Assembly: GCA_036898135.1 (NCBI GenBank)
Contig: CM072511.1
Location: forward strand, 156,672,521 to 156,736,520
Direction of reading: 5' to 3'
DNA from: Oncomelania hupensis
Lineage: Eukaryota; Mollusca; Gastropoda; Littorinimorpha; Pomatiopsidae
DNA length: 64,000 nt
The notes beneath the pieces are model-generated. The model worked only from the letters and a program-made list of their open reading frames with translations, searched no databases and was not told where the DNA came from. The translations under genes were made by a program, and so were the position numbers. Positions 10,036 to 21,845 of the stretch are shown in pieces; within the stretch, counting starts at the first letter, position 1; each line of letters opens with the position of its first letter.

Positions 10036-10238
10036 ACTCGGAGAGGGAGACAAAAAAAGAGGTAGGACTACAACATTCGAGAATGGACTGGCTTGACACT
10101 GAGCGAAGCCAGGAGGGTTGCTGAGGACAGAGAAAGATGGAGTACGCTGGTTAAACGAGCATCTGTGATGCCCCAACGACTTTCTAATTACGGATAGGAT
10201 AGGATAGGATAGGATAGGATAGGATAGGATAGGATAGT
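10036..10238 (+). mobile_element. RTE-like LINE 3' end with (GGATA)n tail
   Basis: The + strand carries diverged AGAGGGAGAC..ACATTCGAGAATGGACTGG..ACTGAGCGAAGC, followed by about nine GGATA units (10193-10236). Strongly 5'-truncated. Confidence 0.88.
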
Positions 10239-10261
10239 TTTCCCTTCTCCTCCATCCCCGG

Positions 10262-10375
10262 TCGCCAGTTGAGTTAAATCCTGTATCGGCCAGCGCCTTG
10301 AGCAGCTTATGAGCTGAAAAAGCGCTATATAGCTTAAGAATTATAAAGTAATAATAGAACGGTATTAATATTATT
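10262..10375 (+). mobile_element. LINE/SINE tail remnant
   Basis: GCCTTGAGCAGC..AAAGCGCTATATA followed by a TAATAATA-rich run. This resembles the 3' end of the L2-like element at 27074 (CGCTATATA then TTATTATTA on its own strand). Probably an old 3' tail. Confidence 0.4.
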
Positions 10376-10925
10376 ATTATTCATTACATGAATAGCGGCG
10401 GTATTAATATATATGCAGTCATGTAAGCCTATTACAGCAGTATTACTAAGCCTGTATACATTACATGTATAAAGGCAGTATTACTATATTATATACAGTA
10501 AACGTATAGCAGATTAGCTTATAGTACGTTTCATGAGCTGGAGATTGCGTAAAGCACTACAAGCAAGTGGTCACGCCTGATAGGAAACGGGCTTTCAAAG
10601 TCAACAGCAACTAGGAAATAGTCCTTAATTCTTGGAATATGGCAAGGTTTCTATCATTATCGGATGTGATGAGGTTAAACGGCCCTGAGACTGTACACCC
10701 TATTCAAATGTACACTGATGTGTCGTTGTACCGTTAAATGCCAATGTACACTCCCATCGAAATATAACACAACGACGACGTCGTAACAATGGGTATCGCA
10801 TTTCATCTAAAATAACAGATTTTTATGTAGGTCTAGTTGCGTGTGTGTGTACACGTGCGTCTGTTCGTTGTGATGTGTGTGCGTGTGAGTGCCGTGCCGC
10901 GTGTATAGGCCTATGTCAGGTAAGC
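10376..10925. other. No gene seen
   Basis: AT-rich, with short ATTA repeats and a GTGTG stretch. No exon or known repeat recognised. Confidence 0.5.
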
Positions 10926-11019
10926 ACCACAGGCTTCCGTATCTCTCTGATTAGCGTCCCCCTTTCTGATAACTAGAATGGAGAGGGACATTATTCACAG
11001 AGATACGGGCGTCTGTGGT
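10926..11019. mobile_element. Short hairpin element (MITE-like), copy 1
   Basis: About 94 bp with imperfect inverted ends: ACCACAGGC..CCGTATCTCTCTG at the left and CAGAGATACGGGCGTCTGTGGT at the right (as arms). A second copy with the same ends and the shared TAGCGTCC core is at 35321-35436. Confidence 0.6.
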
Positions 11020-11867
11020 ATGCATTGATGTGACGGTGCACTTTAAAGAGACAAAGGCCGGAAGCGGAAACGCAATATAATAGGCCTAAGTACAAAGGTT
11101 CACAATGGGAGATCAAAAGTTAGTACATCTACCCAAGGCAGTCACCACTGTTTTAGTAACAGGGATTTGGAGGCAACAAAGGCATCTTGGACAAGTGGGC
11201 TAGGCGTTAACAATACAAAAAGAGAGTACCCCCATTTATTTGGGAAATGGCGTTGGAATTTTGGCCCCACTTCCTTTTTCAGAGCTCCGTGAGATTGGGT
11301 TGGACTGGGTTCTGGCTGGAATATTAACAAAACATATTGGTCTGCTGGTGTTACAGGGTTTGTTATTTTGTCAACAGTTGATTCAGCCCCTATGCTTGAA
11401 TCTTGATAAGTGTAACTCAGATTCGTTTATCCACGCAGCCTGTTCAATCAGCAACAAGACAGGAGTCTTCGTATAAAGTTTTCCAACTTTATTCAGCAAA
11501 CATCAACTACTGGATACAAGATCGCTTTCCTAAAATCACTTCAAAAATCATCATAAATCTCTCTCAATCACTTTTCTGACTCTCCAAGCAGGCAGGCAGG
11601 CAGGTAGATTAAAGTCCCCGTACACATAGCGTATAGGGGACAGTCTCCAAGCAGGCACAGCTCTCCAAGCAGGCACAATGCACCACTTATATAGTCTCTC
11701 TATAATCGAGAGATAGCTCGAACATTTCAGCATGAAGCAAAAACATTCAATCAAAATAAAACTCGTCACCGGAACTATGCACTGTTTTACGTCATATAAC
11801 CTTATTTAGGATAGAAGAATCGCTTGGCTATTACTAGATTTATCTAGATGTTTCCGTCGATAGTAAA

Positions 11868-12642
11868 TTATCCTACCCTATTCTATCCCGTAACCCTAAG
11901 GTCGTAGGGACTCCACATATGATCGTTTAACCAGCGTACTCCATCTTTCTCTGTCCTCAGCAACTCTGATGGCTTCGCTCAGTGTCAAACCAGTCCATTC
12001 TCGAATGTTGTCCTCCCATCTCTTTTTCGATCTACCTCTTCTTCTACCTCCTTGCACTGTGCCTTGCAGGATGGTCTTTGCAAGGCCTGATGATCTGGTG
12101 ACGTGGCCATACCATCGGAGTTTCCGTTTCTTCACCACTGTTAGCAGGTCATCGTTTTGTCGAATGGCTTGTGTGATGGTCTGTCGGACTTCGTTGTTGG
12201 TGATGTGCTGGGTATAAGAAATGCCCAGAAGTCTTCTGTAGCACCTCATCTCCATGCTTCGTATTCTTCGTCGAAGATCTGCTGTGAAAGTCCATGTTTC
12301 GCAAGCGTATAAGTAGATGGAGATGACAAGGGAGTGCAGCAGTCTTACCTTGGAATGTAAACTTATGGTCTTGCCTTTCCAAATGGGCTTCAATTTTGTC
12401 AGGGCAGCCGTTGTTTGTGCGATCCTGGAGAGGACTTCCTGTCGGAACCCATTGTCTGGTACAATAGTTCCTAAATATTTGAAGCTATGCACTGTGTTGA
12501 GGGACTGGCCTTGGACATTGATGTCCGTGTTGATGTCATTTTTGTTGCTGATGATCACTTTGGTCTTCCCTGCGCTTATTTCCATTCCATAGGCTCTGGA
12601 GGTGGTGTCAAGCCTCTGTACCAGCTGCTCAAGTTCTTGTTC
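11868..12642 (-). mobile_element. RTE-like LINE, ORF2 C-terminal half, open frame
   Basis: Open for 254 residues on the - strand (11896-12660), from the RT thumb region (YGMEISAGKTKVIISNKND) through FKYLGTIV, VRLLHSLVISIYLYACETWT and CYRRLLGISYTQHITN to LRWYGHVTRSSGLAKT and KKRWEDNIREWTGL. The catalytic RT motif lies upstream and is not included, so the copy is dead on arrival. The 10-bp repeat CGATAGTAAA is at 11858-11867 and 12643-12652. The tail at the left is short and degenerate. Confidence 0.92.
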
Positions 12643-12779
12643 CGATAGTAAACAAAACAAAGTAATTATAGAAAATTCTCAACAATATTGACCGACGAAA
12701 ATTATCAACAATATACAAAGCTTCTTCTAGCAACAACGCAAAATGGAATCAAAGGTAAATACACTCTGCTACTGCATGC

Positions 12780-13969
12780 AGGGCGAAGTACCACTGAACA
12801 GATTTTCAACCTCAGAATAATCTGCGAGAAATACCTACAGCACCAACAACATCTATATCATGTGTTCGTAGACTTCAAAAAGGCGTTTGACCGAGTCTGG
12901 CATGCAGCTCTGTGAGCAACCATGAGAGTGTACAACATCAGCCCTAAAATTATTGAAGTCATCAAAAGCCTGTATGACAAGGCTACCAGCGCAGTCCTCC
13001 ACAACAGCGCCATCGGGAACTAGTTCAGTACAACAATCAGTGTGCGTCAGGGATGCCTACTCTCTCCAACACTCTTCAACATCTTCCTAGAGCGCATCAT
13101 GTCAGATGCACTTGCAGACCACGAAGGCACAGTCAGCATAGGGGGAAGAACCTTTTTGCGGGTCATCGTCATTGATGGATTGGCTGGAGAGGAACAAGAA
13201 CGTGAACAGCTGGTACAGAGGATTGACACCACCTCCAGAGCCTATGGAATGGAAATAAGTGCAGAGAAGACCAAAATGATGACCAACAACACCAATGGCA
13301 TCAACACGGACATCAAAGTCCAAGTCCAATCCCTCAACACAGTGCATAACTTCAAATATTTAGGAGCCATTGTATCAGACAATGGGTCCCGACAGGAAGT
13401 CCTCTCCAGGATCGCACAAACAACTGCTGCCCTGGCGAGGTTGAAGCCAATTTGGAAAGACAGGGCCATCAGTCTACATTCCAAGGTAAGGCTGCTGCGC
13501 GCTCTTGTCATCTCCATCTTCCTGTATGCTTGCGAAATTTGGAACCTCACAGCGGATCTCCAATGAAGAATACAAAGCATGGAGATTATGTGCTACAGAA
13601 GACTTCTGGGCATTTTCTATACCCAGCACATCACCAACGACGAAGTCCGACAGACCATCACACAAGCCATTGGACAACACGATGACCTGCTCACAGTGGT
13701 GAAGAAACGTAAACTCCGATGGTATGGCCACGTCACCAGATCATCAGGTCTTGCAAAGACCATCCTGCAAGGCACAGTGGAATTAGGTAGAAGAAGAGGG
13801 AGACCGAAAAAGAGGTGGGAGGACAACATTCGAGAATGGACTGGTTTGACACTGAGCGAAACAATCAGGGTTGCTGAGGACCGGGAAAGATGGAGTACGC
13901 TGGTTAAACGATCATCTGTGGTGCCCCTACGACCTCCGAGTTATGGTATAGGTTAGGATAGGATAGGAT
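12780..13969 (+). mobile_element. RTE-like LINE, RT to 3' end
   Basis: Inserted in the same solo LTR, with TGCATGC at 12773-12779 and 13970-13976. The + strand reads HVFVDFKKAFDRVWHAAL (RT motif A region), RQGCLLSPTLFNIFLERIM (motif B region), and the thumb and C-terminal tail in frames 13042-13566 and 13579-13956. The motif C segment (FADDID in related copies) is corrupted around 13155-13180, and there are stops at 12913, 13021 and 13564. Ends in GGATA units. Confidence 0.9.
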
Positions 13970-14025
13970 TGCATGCTTTGCAAAACAATACGATCGGATC
14001 TATCGTGCGCGTCTCAAACGTAACA

Positions 14026-14426
14026 GTTTGGCAGCCGAGGTCCGCATTCTAACTCGTTTGTTATTACTTCGTGTGTAATCGATGCCTGTGAATCTAGTTA
14101 TGTCTTGAGGTATACTATGATGGCCTACTAGCGCCACAACCTGATAATTACAATTATGGGAAAATTACAATAATCATTGAAAAATTATAAATATGTTCGC
14201 GTGATCTTGTTTAATTTTAAGTTTTGGCTCTAGCAATCCGCCTGGAAATGCGCCAAAACCGAAAATTGTAATTATGACATAATAATTACAATTTTTACTT
14301 CATAATTACAATTTTTACGTGATCATGCTTAATTCTGACTAAGGCGGGTTACTAGCGCCAAAACGTGCATTTACAGGTATCAGTGATAATAGTAATTAAC
14401 ACGAGTTCTGTGTAATTCAATTGATG
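14026..14426. other. AT-rich stretch, no gene seen
   Basis: Contains repeated TAATTACAATT blocks on both strands and two TAGCGCCA motifs (14130, 14352), suggesting an old unrecognised repeat. Confidence 0.4.
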
Positions 14427-14429
14427 ACG

Positions 14430-15262
14430 GCCTATCCTATCCAACCCGTAACTCGAAGGTCGTTGGGGCATCACAGATGATCGTTTAACCAGCCTACTCC
14501 ATCATTCTGTCCTCAGCACCCTCATGGCTTCGCTCAGTGTCAAGCCAGTCCATTTTCGAATGTTGTCCTACCACCTCTTTTCATGTCTCCCTCTTCTTCT
14601 GCCTTCTTGCACCGTGCCTTGCAGGATGGTCTTTGCAAGGCCCTATGCTCTGGTGACGTGGCTATACTCCCGGAGTTTCCGTTTACTCAACACTGCGAGC
14701 ATATAATCGTGTCGTTTAATGGCTTGTGTTATGGTCTGCCGGACTTCGTCGTTGGTGAGTACTGGGTATAGGAAATTCCCAGGAGTTTTCTGTAGTACCT
14801 CATCTCCATGCTTTGTAGTCTTCGTTGTAAGTCTGCTTTGAAAGTCCATGTTTCACAAGCGTATAGGAAGATGGAGATGACAGGGAGCGCAGCAGCTTTA
14901 CTTTGGAGTGTAGCATGATGGTCCTGTCTTTCCAAATGGGCTTCAACCTTGTCATGCCAGCAGTGGTTTGTGCGATCCTGGAGATGACATTTTGTCGGAA
15001 CCCATTCTCTGATACAATGGCTCCTAAATATTTGAAGCTATGAACTGTGTTTAGGGATTGGCCTAGGACTTTGATGTCCGTGTTGATGCCTTTGGTGTTG
15101 TTGGTCATCATTTTGGTCTTCTCTGCACTTATTTCCATTCCAAAGGCCCTGGAGGTGATGTCAAGCTTCTGTACCAGCTGTTCAAGTTCTGTTCCTTTCC
15201 AGCCAATCCATCGATGTTGGAGATTGCTCTAGCCCCTATGCTGACTGTGCCTTGGTGATCTG
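14430..15262 (-). mobile_element. RTE-like LINE, 5'-truncated
   Basis: ATCCT tail at the left. The - strand carries diverged ORF2 C-terminal pieces, including MEISAEKTKMMTNNTKGINTD (15138 leftward) and VRQTITQAI. Several frameshifts. No clear target duplication seen. Confidence 0.85.
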
Positions 15263-15491
15263 CAACTTAGCTACCCGGCCCCACGTATAGTGCATGTTTG
15301 ATTTCTTTTGCAAAAATACCTAAGCCGGGCGTACGAGGACACCTTCAGAAGCGAGATTGTGACGTCACGAGTTTAGAGGTCGACATAAACTCCTCCCACA
15401 CGCATGATTACACGCAACACCTGTTGCATGCTACACACGACTTGGCAAGCTAAAGGCAGTTGAATTCACTGGTTGCGTTTGTTGCACTCGA

Positions 15492-16117
15492 TGTTATTAT
15501 TTTTTTTATCAGTTGATTCAGCCCCGATGCTTGAAACCTGATAAAGTGTAACTCAGGTTCGTTTATCCATGCAGCCTGCTCACTCAGCAACAAGACACGG
15601 AGTCGTCGTATGAAGTTTTCCACTTTTATTCAGCACACATCAATAACTGCATACAATCGCTCAATCGCTTTTCCACTCTCAACTTTTTACTTTCCAACTC
15701 ACTATCAACAAACTATCAACACACTATCAACACCTCTTTTGAAACAGTGCGGCACTTATATAGTCTCTTCATACTCCAGAACAATTTAGAACACGGCAGA
15801 ATGACGCACTACAACCAATCAAATGAAACTTCGTCATCACTGACTTACGTCATACTACATTATTTTCCGTCCAAGAATGTTCTCAAATATCTACACCCAT
15901 CAAGAAACTTCGATCGCTAGTAAACAAGCAGATCTAGAGAATTCTCCAATAATATCGACCAAGAAAAATTACCAACGTTATACAAAGCTTCTTCTAACAA
16001 CAACACAAACTCAAATCAAACGTAAATACACTCTATTATTGAATACTTTGCAAAGCGAAACGATTAGATCTATCGTGCGCGTTTCAGACATACTATCCTT
16101 CGCGTTTCAACGTAACA
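15492..16117 (-). mobile_element. Solo LTR of the Gypsy-like family
   Basis: Reverse-oriented LTR with the landmarks TTGATTCAGCCCCGATGCTTGAA, GAAGTTTTCCACTTTTATTCAGC and GACTTACGTCATA, ending GTTTCAACGTAACA. The left end is degraded (TGTTATTATT). No convincing target repeat. Confidence 0.82.
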
Positions 16118-17200
16118 GCGTGTCGATCATAATAAAGTTGTTTCATATTATAGTCAAATCATAAAAGAGTACATTACATCGTCATGAAATTGTGCATTAT
16201 TGTAGTGAAATTACAGCTACGCACGTTAAATTCGAACCGGGCCATGATAAAAATGGCACCACTAACTCCGACCCAATGCATAAGCCGTAAAACGTAAGCC
16301 AAATGTGTCTACTAAACTCGTAATTTGTGGCCACCCGTCACATTTCCTGTCAGTGAAAAATCTCATAACCCAATGCATAAGCCGTAAAAGGTAAGCTAAA
16401 TGTGGCCATTACTGAAGTACAGAAATAACCTCGAATGTTTGCAGTGTGCTTTCTGTGCGTGCAGTCTTTGTATGGCAAAAAAAATGAGAAAAGGGTTAAA
16501 CAGAAATTAAGAAATAATGAGAAGAGGTATTCCGAGCGTATTATATTCATTGGCTTCGTTTTGTCAGAAATTCAGTTTTCTCAGGTTGTAGGGTGGAATA
16601 TAATAAGTCAAGTCAAGTCAAAAGCGCTTTATTCCATAAAAACCCCTTGGGGCACTTGGATACAACGAAAATGAATACAAATAAACATACATGTAGAATA
16701 TAATACATGTATAATATATTAGCTATACTATAAGAACTGAACCAAACGTTTCGACCATCGCTATTTGCTGTTTAAAGCATCAGGGGATTTTTCAAACGCC
16801 AAACTTCCGTTTATCCTTGTGCAGCTCTTGAGCAGGGGAAGTGCTGTATAAGAACGATTAAAACTAAATAAAATCTGTTCAGCGTGATAACTATTACAAC
16901 AGTTGACAAAACTGTAACAGCACAACACAGTGGTCAAGCTGAGTGAGCAGGCTGCGGGGATAAATCCGTGTGAGTGTCAAAATTATTACTATGTTTTTAA
17001 AAGACGCTGTTCATTATTACGGTCATGGGTGAGTGCACACGGAGTTAAAACCTTTGAAATCATGCGGTTAAACCATTATGTAATTACATGCATGTGTTTT
17101 GTTAAGTTTTGGAACATTAGTCTTTGTGATTATGGCACCTTAGTATGTAATGTGTGTTTGGAGTTGGGGTGAGGGGTGAGGCGGGGAGATGGGATTGTGT
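16118..17200. other. No gene seen; repeat-like pieces
   Basis: Contains the twice-repeated CCCAATGCATAAGCCGTAAAA (16272, 16369), a GTCAAGTCAAGTC..AAAGCGCTTTATT piece near 16605-16660 that resembles a SINE or LINE tail, and an AT-rich tract. No exon supported. Confidence 0.4.
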
Positions 17201-17278
17201 GTGTGTGTGTTTGTTGGTGTGTACGTGTGTGTGTATGTGTGTGTGTGTGTGTGTGGGTGTGGGTGTGGGTGTGTGTAG
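17201..17278. repeat. (GT)n microsatellite
   Basis: GTGTGT run with GGGTGT variants. Confidence 0.95.
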
Positions 17279-17451
17279 TTAAGAGAGTTTGGTCTTCATA
17301 AATCGCGGGAACATAAGCTGATTGTGCATTCAAAGAAGCCAGAGACGTCATCGACAAACTGCAAGCAACATCAGGATCAGACATTTTGGTATATACATAC
17401 ACCTAAGTGAGCAGCTCTTTTAACGAGTTTGTGCTTTGACTGTGTGTGCAG

Positions 17452-17511
17452 ATAAATCAGCAAGATGGTGGACACTGTTAATTTTTTCAACTACATGCCA
17501 CCATTCCAGCT
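17452..17511 (+). CDS. Possible first coding exon of the STRA6-like gene
   Basis: A good acceptor (GTGTGTGCAG) and donor (GTAAGT) bracket a frame that starts with ATG at 17465 (MVDTVNFFNYMPPFQL). Position and composition fit an extracellular N-terminus ahead of TM1. However, it ends in phase 2 while the next recognised exon (17880) starts in phase 0, so a small intervening exon would be needed, or this exon is not used. Confidence 0.35.
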
Positions 17512-17524
17512 GTAAGTAGTTGCA

Positions 17525-17645
<121 letters not shown>

Positions 17646-17743
17646 ATCTGAGCCAGGACACAGAGCGATTATGTCCATTCAAAGTACGCCTCCTCGAGCG
17701 AATTGTAAGGGAGGTAATCCATTATCTTAACACTCCCCCAATA

Positions 17744-17747
17744 TGTG

Positions 17748-17784
<37 letters not shown>
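17744..17784. repeat. (TG)n microsatellite
   Basis: Uninterrupted TG run. Confidence 0.95.
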
Positions 17785-17788
<4 letters not shown>

Positions 17789-17879
17789 TTTGTGTGGGGT
17801 GTGTTTGTGTTGTGTGTGTGTACGCGCGCGCGTGATATATGACACCATGTCCTAATGTATTGTCTGGCATTTTTTGTAG

Positions 17880-17962
17880 ACGTTCATTCTGGTGCTGCTG
17901 TCTGCCCTGCAACGAAGGAGAAATCCTCACAAATGTGGCTACTACCGCCCCGCACTGGTTGT
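17880..17962 (+). CDS. STRA6: STRA6-like exon: TM1 end and stop-transfer
   Basis: Encodes TFILVLLSALQRRRNPHKCG, then YYRPALV, resembling the human ILVLLLLAMLVRRR..RGRPGLP block. The acceptor is TTTTTTGTAG and the donor GTAAGT. Starts in phase 0 and ends in phase 2, joining the first base of 33647 to continue into PMRFLDG. Overlapping reading frames in this stretch are less similar and do not match the next exon's phase. Confidence 0.8.
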
Positions 17963-18368
17963 GTAAGTCGTTGTTTTTGTTGTTGCTATGTTGTGGATGG
18001 TCACAATGATTTTGGTGGTCGTGGCAACGGTGGTGGTAGTTGCCTGACACTGGCGTTTCTTGAGGTCACTGAGGGACTGCGGTCCCCCACACTAACACAC
18101 CTCTTTGGCCCGGACTTCTCCTAGACGGGAGGCTGGCGTGGCCCGCGTCAGTCAAGCGGCTGGTCGTGTTTTGCCCTAGCTCTGCTAGAAGGCTGCGGCT
18201 CATGGGTCAAACTTGAACAAAACCGTAGTGGCAGTGCGGGATTGTCTGGGTGTATATCCCCCCTGTAGCCCTGGTGCGCTCCCTTGCTGGATTTTCCGCT
18301 TGAACGCATCCCCTTGTTGGACTCCGTGGTGGGTGGGGAACAGGGAGATGAATTAACAAAAACGTAAC

Positions 18369-19526
18369 ATGGCATCAACAAAAAAAAACCGACTGCATGA
18401 TGACGGACTGGACACGGACACGGACAGTGACATGGAGACGAGACAAAAAGCTTGTGCATCTGGGGTGGAAGGGGCCTGGCCTCGTTTTTTGGTTGTGGAG
18501 GGGGCGGATCCGGCTATGCCACTAGGCAAGCTGTCTCCGTTCGCCATCCAGAAGGGTTTCCAATCCGTCTGCACAATCGGGTTCAAAGATGTGAAAAAAC
18601 TTAGATCTGGGGCCTACCTGGTGGAGTGCTCAACCAAAAGGGCATCGGATTGTCTTCTAAAGAGGAATTTGACCATCTTTGTTGACAGACAAATCAAAGT
18701 TTCTGTGCATGGACGGTTGAATTCCTCCAAGGGAGTCATCCGATGTCAGGATTTGATTGACATGTCGGAATTGGAAATCCGAGATGAGCTCTCCAGCTAG
18801 GGGGTCACAGCAGTACAGCGGGTCTTTGTCACCAAAGGACCCCAACGTATCCCCACCAACACACTTTTTGTGACCTTCGCTATGGCCAAGTTGCCGGAGT
18901 CACTGAAGGTGGGGTACCTTAGGGTGAAGGTGACACCGTTCGTACCGTCACCGTTGCTATGCTACCGTTGCCAAAGGTTTGGTCACGTTAGCAAAACTTG
19001 TAAAAGCAAAGAAATATGTCGAGATTGTGCAAAAGACAAACATGAAAATGAATGCAAAAATCCGATTTGCGTGAATTGCGCCGGGAATCATTCTTCCAGC
19101 TCCAAAGATTGTCCTCAGTGGCAGTTGGAGCTGGAAATCCAAAAGGTGCGGGCCACTGAGAGTTGCTCCTTCGGGGACGCAAGAAAAAAAGTACTTGAAA
19201 GTAGGCCGGTTCTTAAAGAGAGGTTCTTTGCGTCTGTGGCGGGTTCCACATCTCATGTGGAACCTAGCGCACACCCGTCAATGGACACTGCCATGAATAA
19301 AATGACGCAGATCTTGGAAACATTGTACAGACGGATGGATGCTCTAGAAAAAATGCTCACGTTGTTTGCTCAAAAGGGGGGTTCTCCAGCCCCACCGATT
19401 ACACTGGAGAACGTGCCGACGGGCACGTCCACAACCGTCACCCACAACACGCAGACGGCCGTGTCTAAAGCCGTTACACCTGCTGCAAAGGAGGCTATGC
19501 AACGACAGGTTTTAGCGACCGAGTAG
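18369..19526 (+). pseudogene. LINE ORF1, RNA-binding Gag-like protein, one stop
   Basis: One frame of 386 codons with a single in-frame TAG at 18798-18800. The N-terminus is acidic, followed by a globular region of about 150 residues (RRM-like spacing not proven). Then come three zinc knuckles, CYRCQRFGHVSKTC, CRDCAKDKHENEC and CVNCAGNHSSSSKDC, and a basic Ser/Thr-rich tail. The protein would coat LINE RNA. Apart from the stop the frame is intact, so the copy decayed only moderately. Confidence 0.85.
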
Positions 19527-19808
19527 TTGCTGAGGCGGCTAAAATTCTAGTAGCTCAGCAGAGGAGCGTCAGAGGAGGAGAGGGAAAGGTTGGAAGGGTG
19601 AAAGAGAGAAGGAAGATATAAAATCCGGTGCTGGGGAGAAGGGGAGGAAGTCGGCTGGCAGTTCGGGTTCCGGGGCTTTGGCGAAAAATCAAAGGCCCGG
19701 ACCCCTTTCTTCCAAGCACCATCAACCTCTCGAGATGGAGAACCGTTTCGGGGGGTTGATGGACCATGAAGAGATGGATGAGGGTCCGAAAGCTAAAGAG
19801 TCGTAATT

Positions 19809-20735
19809 GTGCTCTCAGAGATGAAAATTTTAGCATTCTTTTGCTTCATTTTTATGGCCATTTTACAATGGAATATCCGAGGGATAAGGGCAAATTATGA
19901 GGAGCTCTGCTGTCTGCTAACGGAGCATCAACATGAGGTGTTAGCCATTCAGGAAACTCTCCTGTCAGAGAAACATCTTATAGATATTACTGGTTATTCG
20001 TCTCTAGATTGTACATCTTCTAGAGGCGTTTCACTCTTTATTCATAGAAACGTCCCATTTAACTCAATTTCACTTAATACAAGTTTACCAGCAGTTGCAG
20101 CCAGAGTATCTCTTTTTAAATCCCTCACAGTTTGTTCTATATATTTGACCCCATCAATAAATGTAAATAAAAGTGAACTTGAGAATTTGATCCAACTGTT
20201 ACCTACCCCTTTTTTGTTGTTGGGAGATTTTAATGGACGCTCTCCCCTGTGGGGTAGCGATCGTACCGATTCTCAGGGGAAAATAATTGAAGACATTTTA
20301 GACTCGTTGAACCTAGTAACTTTGAACGAGGGTGCTCCAACTTTTTCCTGTTCAAGAACCGCTTCTTTGTCCCACATTGATATATCGATCTGTGATCCCT
20401 CCTTACTTTTGGATTTTAAATGGACAGTTTTAGAAGATCTCCATGGCAGCGACCATTTTCCGGTTTTATTAAAACATGATTCAGACAACCTTGAGCAAAC
20501 TCATGGCAGGTGGAAACTGAAACAAGCTGACTGGAGTCTGTTTTCTAACCTGTCTGAGGTTCAGTTACGTGCTAAGAAACGGGATTTTTCGAATGCCATA
20601 GATCCAATACAGCTCTACACTCACATAGTTATAAACAGTGCCAAGGAGTCCATCCCGCAAACTTCATCAAAACCGTATACAATTAAAAAACCCTGGTTTG
20701 ATGATGAATGTAAAAAAACTTCAGCAAGCCCGTAA
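19809..20735 (+). pseudogene. LINE ORF2, part 1: APE-type endonuclease
   Basis: 308 residues. Endonuclease motifs in order: ILQWNIRGIRANYEEL, LAIQETLL (catalytic Glu), GDFNGRSPLWG, and SHIDISICDPSLL..GSDHFPVLL (SDH catalytic end). The enzyme nicks target DNA to prime reverse transcription. A frameshift near 20705 ends the frame; the following linker (KKLQQARKKALRMMY) continues in another frame to 20952, where the Gypsy-like element interrupts. Confidence 0.85.
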
Positions 20736-20952
20736 AAAAGCTTTAAGAATGATGTATCTGCATCCAAACTCTGAAAATAAACAGAACCACCAACGTTTGC
20801 GAGCCCAATGCCGACAGCTCTTCAAAAGTACGAGAAGAGAATCGTGGAGAGGTTTCTGCTCCACGCTAAACTCGAAAGCGAAACTGTCGAAGGTTTGGAA
20901 AGTGGTCCGCAAACTCAAAAATAAAAGTAACAAACAGGTCAGCCCATGCCTT

Positions 20953-21589
20953 TGTTACACTCGGTTTGATGTTGGTGTTTTCTATCAGTATCTGATTCAG
21001 CCCCGATGCTTGAATTCCTGATAGTTGTGTAACTCAGATTCGTTTATTCACACAGCCCGTCCAAACAGCATACAAGTCACAAATTCGACGTATGAAGTTT
21101 TCCACTTTTATTCAGCACACACCAACAACTGCATACAATTCTCAATTCAACTCAACAACTTTCACAGCAACTTTCCAAATCACTATCAACAACAACACTA
21201 TCTCCCAACAGCAACTCGGCACACGATTAAATAACCTCTCTCTTTTCTGGAACAATTTGGTACATGGTAGAAATGACGTACTGCCACCAATCGAACTAAA
21301 GATCGTCATCACTGACTTACGTCATACATTATTATTTCTCCTTCCTGAATGTCCTCTTGCCTCGACATGCATCGGGAAATTTCTATCGAGAGTAAACACG
21401 CAGATCCAGAATATTCTACATCAATATCGACTAACGCAAATCATCAACGTTATACAAAGCCTCTCCTAACAACAATGCAAACTCAAATCAAAGGTAAATA
21501 AACTCCATTATTGAATACTTTGCAAATCGAAACGATTAGATCTATCGTACACGCTTCCGACATACTTTCGTTCGCGTTTCAACGTAACA
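20953..21589 (-). repeat. 3' LTR (left)
   Basis: TGTTAC to GTAACA, 637 bp. Next to it, at 21590-21605, the - strand reads GAGTGGGGGGTTAT, a polypurine tract. Confidence 0.93.
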
Positions 21590-21845
21590 TAACCCCCCAC
21601 TCAAGAAGAAATTTACCCAATTTCTTTCAACAACGTTGAAACGTAATGCACAAACAAAGTTCAGAATTAAAACTTACTTCAGACTGTCTCATTTACTGTC
21701 AATGTTCTCAGTTCATTCACACAGAGTCAATGTTTCTCATCTGCAAATCTTTCTGGATACTGTCAATGTTCACAGATCATTTACCCAGTCAACGTTTTTC
21801 ATTTTCAAGTCTGTCATTACCAATATTCTTAGTTCGTCCACACAG

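Larger units (their letters stand above)
11349..14025 (-). mobile_element. Solo LTR of the Gypsy-like family, split by two LINE insertions
   Basis: LTR segments at 11349-11867, 12643-12779 and 13970-14025 together rebuild one reverse-oriented LTR, from TGTTAC to CGTAACA. The gaps are two RTE-like insertions of opposite orientation, each with its own target duplication. Flanking bases GCTGG and GTTTG do not match well, so no clear 5-bp target repeat remains. Confidence 0.85.

Noticed and set aside
17880..17962. Alternative frame reading RSFWCCCLPCNEGEILTN
   Set aside because: Not hydrophobic and not compatible with the phase of the exon at 33647; the TFILVLL frame matches both.
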